NCBI RefSeq assembly: GCF_015057245.1
Contig: NZ_SVET01000009.1
Location: 58,151-122,150 of the forward strand
Direction of reading: 5' to 3'
DNA length: 64,000 nt
Origin: Pseudobutyrivibrio ruminis
GTDB lineage: Bacteria > Bacillota > Clostridia > Lachnospirales > Lachnospiraceae
Shown: piece by piece, positions 62,153 to 64,000 of the stretch
Numbering within the stretch: the stretch's first letter is position 1
How the letters are laid out: each line of letters begins with the position of its first letter
Notes under the pieces: model-generated
Seen by the model: the letters and a program-made list of their open reading frames with translations, nothing else
What the model was told of the DNA's origin: nothing
Database searches by the model: none
Translations under genes and position numbers: made by a program

Positions 62153-63349
62153 ATGAAGATCTTAGTTATCAACTGTGGTAGCTCATCTCTTAAGTATCAG
62201 GTTATTGATTCAGAGAGCGAGCAGGTACTTTGCAAGGGACTTTGCGAGAGAATCGGCATTGATGGACGTATCGTTTATCAGAAGGCTGGTCTTGATAAGG
62301 AAATCACAGAGATCCCTATGCCTACACACAAGGAGGCTGTTGCAGCTGTAATCAACGCTATTACAAACGAAGCTACAGGTGCTCTTAAGTCTCTTGATGA
62401 AATCGATGCAGTAGGTCACAGAGTCGTTCACGGTGGTGAGAAGTTCGCTGCTTCTGCACTTATCACAGACGAGATGATCAAGGTTGTAGAAGAGTGCAAC
62501 GATCTTGCTCCACTTCACAACCCAGCAAATATCATCGGTATCAATGCATGCCGCGAGCTTATGCCAGGTAAGCCACAGGTTGGTGTTTTTGATACAGCAT
62601 TCCATCAGACAATGCCTAAGGAAGCATACATGTATGCAGTTCCTTACAAATATTATGAGCAGTACGGCGTACGTCGTTACGGTTTCCACGGTACATCACA
62701 CAGCTATGTTTCAAAGCGTGTAGCTGAGATGGACGGATGCGACCTTAAGAACTCAAAAATCATCGTTTGCCACATTGGTAACGGTGCATCTTGCTGTGCA
62801 GTTCTCAATGGCGAGTCAGTAGACACATCAATGGGGCTTTCTCCACTTGAGGGACTTGTAATGGGTACACGTTCAGGTGATATCGATCCTTCAGCTGTTG
62901 AATTCATGGCAAAGAAGGAAGGTCTTGATTTCGCTGGTGTTATGAACGTACTTAATAAGGAATCTGGTGCACTTGGTGTTTCTGGTATTTCTTCAGATTT
63001 CCGTGATCTTATTGCTGCTTCAGCAGAAGGCAATGAGAGAGCAAAGCTTGCTATGGATATGATTGCTTACCGCATCGCTAAGTATGTTGGTGCTTATGCA
63101 GCTGCTATGAACGGTGTAGACATCATCTGCTTCACAGCTGGTCTTGGTGAGAACAATGCAGGTCTTAGAAAGGCTGTATGTAACCATCTTGGTTTCATGG
63201 GCGTTGAAATCGATGACGCTAGAAACGATGTAGCTGGCGAGGAGAGACTTGTTTCTTCTGACTCTTCAAAGGTTAAGGTATACGTTGTACCTACAAACGA
63301 GGAAGTTATGATTGCAAGAGATACAGCAGCTATCGTATCTGGCAAATAA
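62153..63349 (+). CDS. ackA: Acetate kinase
   Basis: AckA makes ATP and acetate from acetyl phosphate, the main fermentation ATP step in such bacteria. The 398-residue protein has the signature MKILVINCGSSSLKYQV and GHRVVHGGEKF. The active-site Asp lies in VGVFDTAFHQTMP, followed by RRYGFHGTSHSYV and HIGNGASCCAV. The frame is open from 62054, but AAAGGAACTTT and the family N-terminus support ATG 62153. pta, its usual partner, is not next to it. Codon use indicates high expression. Confidence 0.97.
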   Translation: MKILVINCGSSSLKYQVIDSESEQVLCKGLCERIGIDGRIVYQKAGLDKEITEIPMPTHKEAVAAVINAITNEATGALKSLDEIDAVGHRVVHGGEKFAASALITDEMIKVVEECNDLAPLHNPANIIGINACRELMPGKPQVGVFDTAFHQTMPKEAYMYAVPYKYYEQYGVRRYGFHGTSHSYVSKRVAEMDGCDLKNSKIIVCHIGNGASCCAVLNGESVDTSMGLSPLEGLVMGTRSGDIDPSAVEFMAKKEGLDFAGVMNVLNKESGALGVSGISSDFRDLIAASAEGNERAKLAMDMIAYRIAKYVGAYAAAMNGVDIICFTAGLGENNAGLRKAVCNHLGFMGVEIDDARNDVAGEERLVSSDSSKVKVYVVPTNEEVMIARDTAAIVSGK

Positions 63350-63396
63350 TTTCATCAAATTTTTGTGAAATTAATGCACTTTTTTATCAAAAGTGT

Positions 63397-63425
63397 TTGA
63401 CAAGCATATTAAAGCTTAGTATAAT
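63397..63425 (+). promoter_or_regulatory. Consensus sigma-A promoter for yceD-rpmF
   Basis: TTGACA (63397-63402), exactly 17 nt, TATAAT (63420-63425): a perfect consensus. A weak hairpin, CACTTTT/AAAAGTG (63377-63395), lies just upstream and may end ackA transcription. Confidence 0.92.
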
Positions 63426-63452
63426 TGGCAAAGTGTGGATAGGAGATTTTAT

Positions 63453-63983
63453 ATGAAGATTTCTATTAAGGATATCACTTCATTACCTGATCAAAATAAG
63501 AAGTTTACTGGAACTTGCGACATACATGATTTTTCTTATCTTGGCAGTAAGTTTACTATCAATCGCACAGAGCCATTTGATGTAGTTTTGTCTATGATTG
63601 GTTCTGGAAAGCTTCATATCACATTTAACACTAGTGCTAATATCACTGGTTCATGTGACAGATGCTTGACAGATGTTTCATTTGATGTACCTGTGGCTGT
63701 TGATGAAACTGTTGAAGTTTCAGAAGGACAGGTAGTTCCAGATGAAGAAATAGGTCCTTACTCATTTGTTGATGGTGAGGAAATAGTTGTAGATGAACTC
63801 ATATTAAACGAGATCTTAGTGAATTTCCCGGCAAAGATATTGTGCCAGGACGACTGCAAGGGTATTTGCCCAGTCTGTGGCAAGAATCGTAATATCGAGT
63901 CTTGTGGATGCGACGACACAGTTTTAGATCCTAGAATGGCACAATTTTTAGATGTCTTTAATAGCTTTAAGGAGGTGAAATAG
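63453..63983 (+). CDS. yceD: DUF177/YceD family protein
   Basis: YceD proteins are small zinc-type proteins usually encoded just before rpmF and tied to 23S rRNA or ribosome function. The 176-residue protein has a beta-rich N-domain, the CDRC motif near residue 68, and a C-terminal Cys cluster (CQDDCKGICPVCGKN, then SCGCDD) that could hold metal. GTG 63435 is in frame but lacks a site; GGATAGGAGA supports ATG 63453. The TAG stop is directly followed by the rpmF start. Confidence 0.9.
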   Translation: MKISIKDITSLPDQNKKFTGTCDIHDFSYLGSKFTINRTEPFDVVLSMIGSGKLHITFNTSANITGSCDRCLTDVSFDVPVAVDETVEVSEGQVVPDEEIGPYSFVDGEEIVVDELILNEILVNFPAKILCQDDCKGICPVCGKNRNIESCGCDDTVLDPRMAQFLDVFNSFKEVK

Positions 63984-63984
63984 C

Positions 63985-64000
63985 ATGTCTATTTGTCCAA
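63985..64000 (+). CDS. rpmF: 50S ribosomal protein L32 (5' end only)
   Basis: Only MSICP is visible before the window ends. The strong AAGGAGGTG site, the position directly after yceD and the clostridial L32 start (MSICPK) support rpmF. The rest must be read beyond this window. Confidence 0.75.

Noticed and set aside
63377..63395. CACTTTT/AAAAGTG hairpin as the ackA terminator
   Set aside because: The stem is only AT-rich with two G-C pairs, and the following T-run is short and overlaps the next promoter, so I did not list it as a terminator.
1..64000. CRISPR arrays, transposons, prophage or defence systems
   Set aside because: I saw no regular direct repeats, transposase, integrase, restriction or toxin-antitoxin genes in either strand.

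Overview
The window is a low-GC, gene-dense stretch of a Firmicutes chromosome. The best fit is a motile member of the Lachnospiraceae (Butyrivibrio, Pseudobutyrivibrio or Roseburia type). This rests on a PolC-type DNA polymerase III, the CheC/CheD/FliY chemotaxis set, the MEP isoprenoid genes, an infC-rpmI-rplT operon with an attenuator leader, and consensus sigma-A promoters (TTGACA/TATAAT with 17-nt spacers). Genus is an inference. All genes but one (tmcAL) are on the + strand.

1-29.7 kb: one long fla/che region. It runs fliG (3' part), fliH, fliI, fliJ, a MotE-like gene, fliK, flgD, a small flagellar-operon gene and flgE, then a terminator and a new promoter, then motA, motB, fliL, fliM, fliY, cheY, fliO, fliP, fliQ, fliR, flhB, flhA, flhF, flhG, a PilZ gene, cheB, cheA, cheW, cheC, cheD, a small membrane protein, the flagellar sigma factor and three poorly known proteins. 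Together these encode the export apparatus, C-ring, stator, hook assembly and signal processing. Flagellin, CheR, FlbD and receptors are not in the window.

29.7-44 kb: a housekeeping block in nearly the order found after sigD-swrB in Bacillus subtilis: rpsB, tsf, (polysaccharide deacetylase, bactofilin), pyrH, frr, uppS, cdsA, dxr, rseP, ispG, polC. rpsB has a structured leader holding a 9-codon ORF. 44-50.7 kb: a DUF5050-like surface protein, pheA, ppx, ppk1 and a Cof-type HAD phosphatase.

50.7-52 kb: infC-rpmI-rplT with a strong promoter and a visible antiterminator/terminator switch; infC starts at ATT. 52-59.5 kb: an alpha-glucoside cassette of binding lipoprotein, two permeases, a GH31 enzyme and a LacI regulator. 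Its promoter has two LacI-type operators 147 bp apart. 59.5-60.8 kb: galE, an unexplained RNA-like structure, and tRNA-Glu(CTC). 60.8-64 kb: tmcAL (minus strand) divergent from ackA, then the DUF177 gene (yceD) and the first codons of rpmF.

I see no CRISPR array, transposase, prophage gene or rRNA. The least explained material is small: structured leaders (flgE, rpsB), a nested inverted repeat on the motA promoter, the galE-tRNA intergenic structure, and a few lineage-type proteins at the end of the fla/che region.
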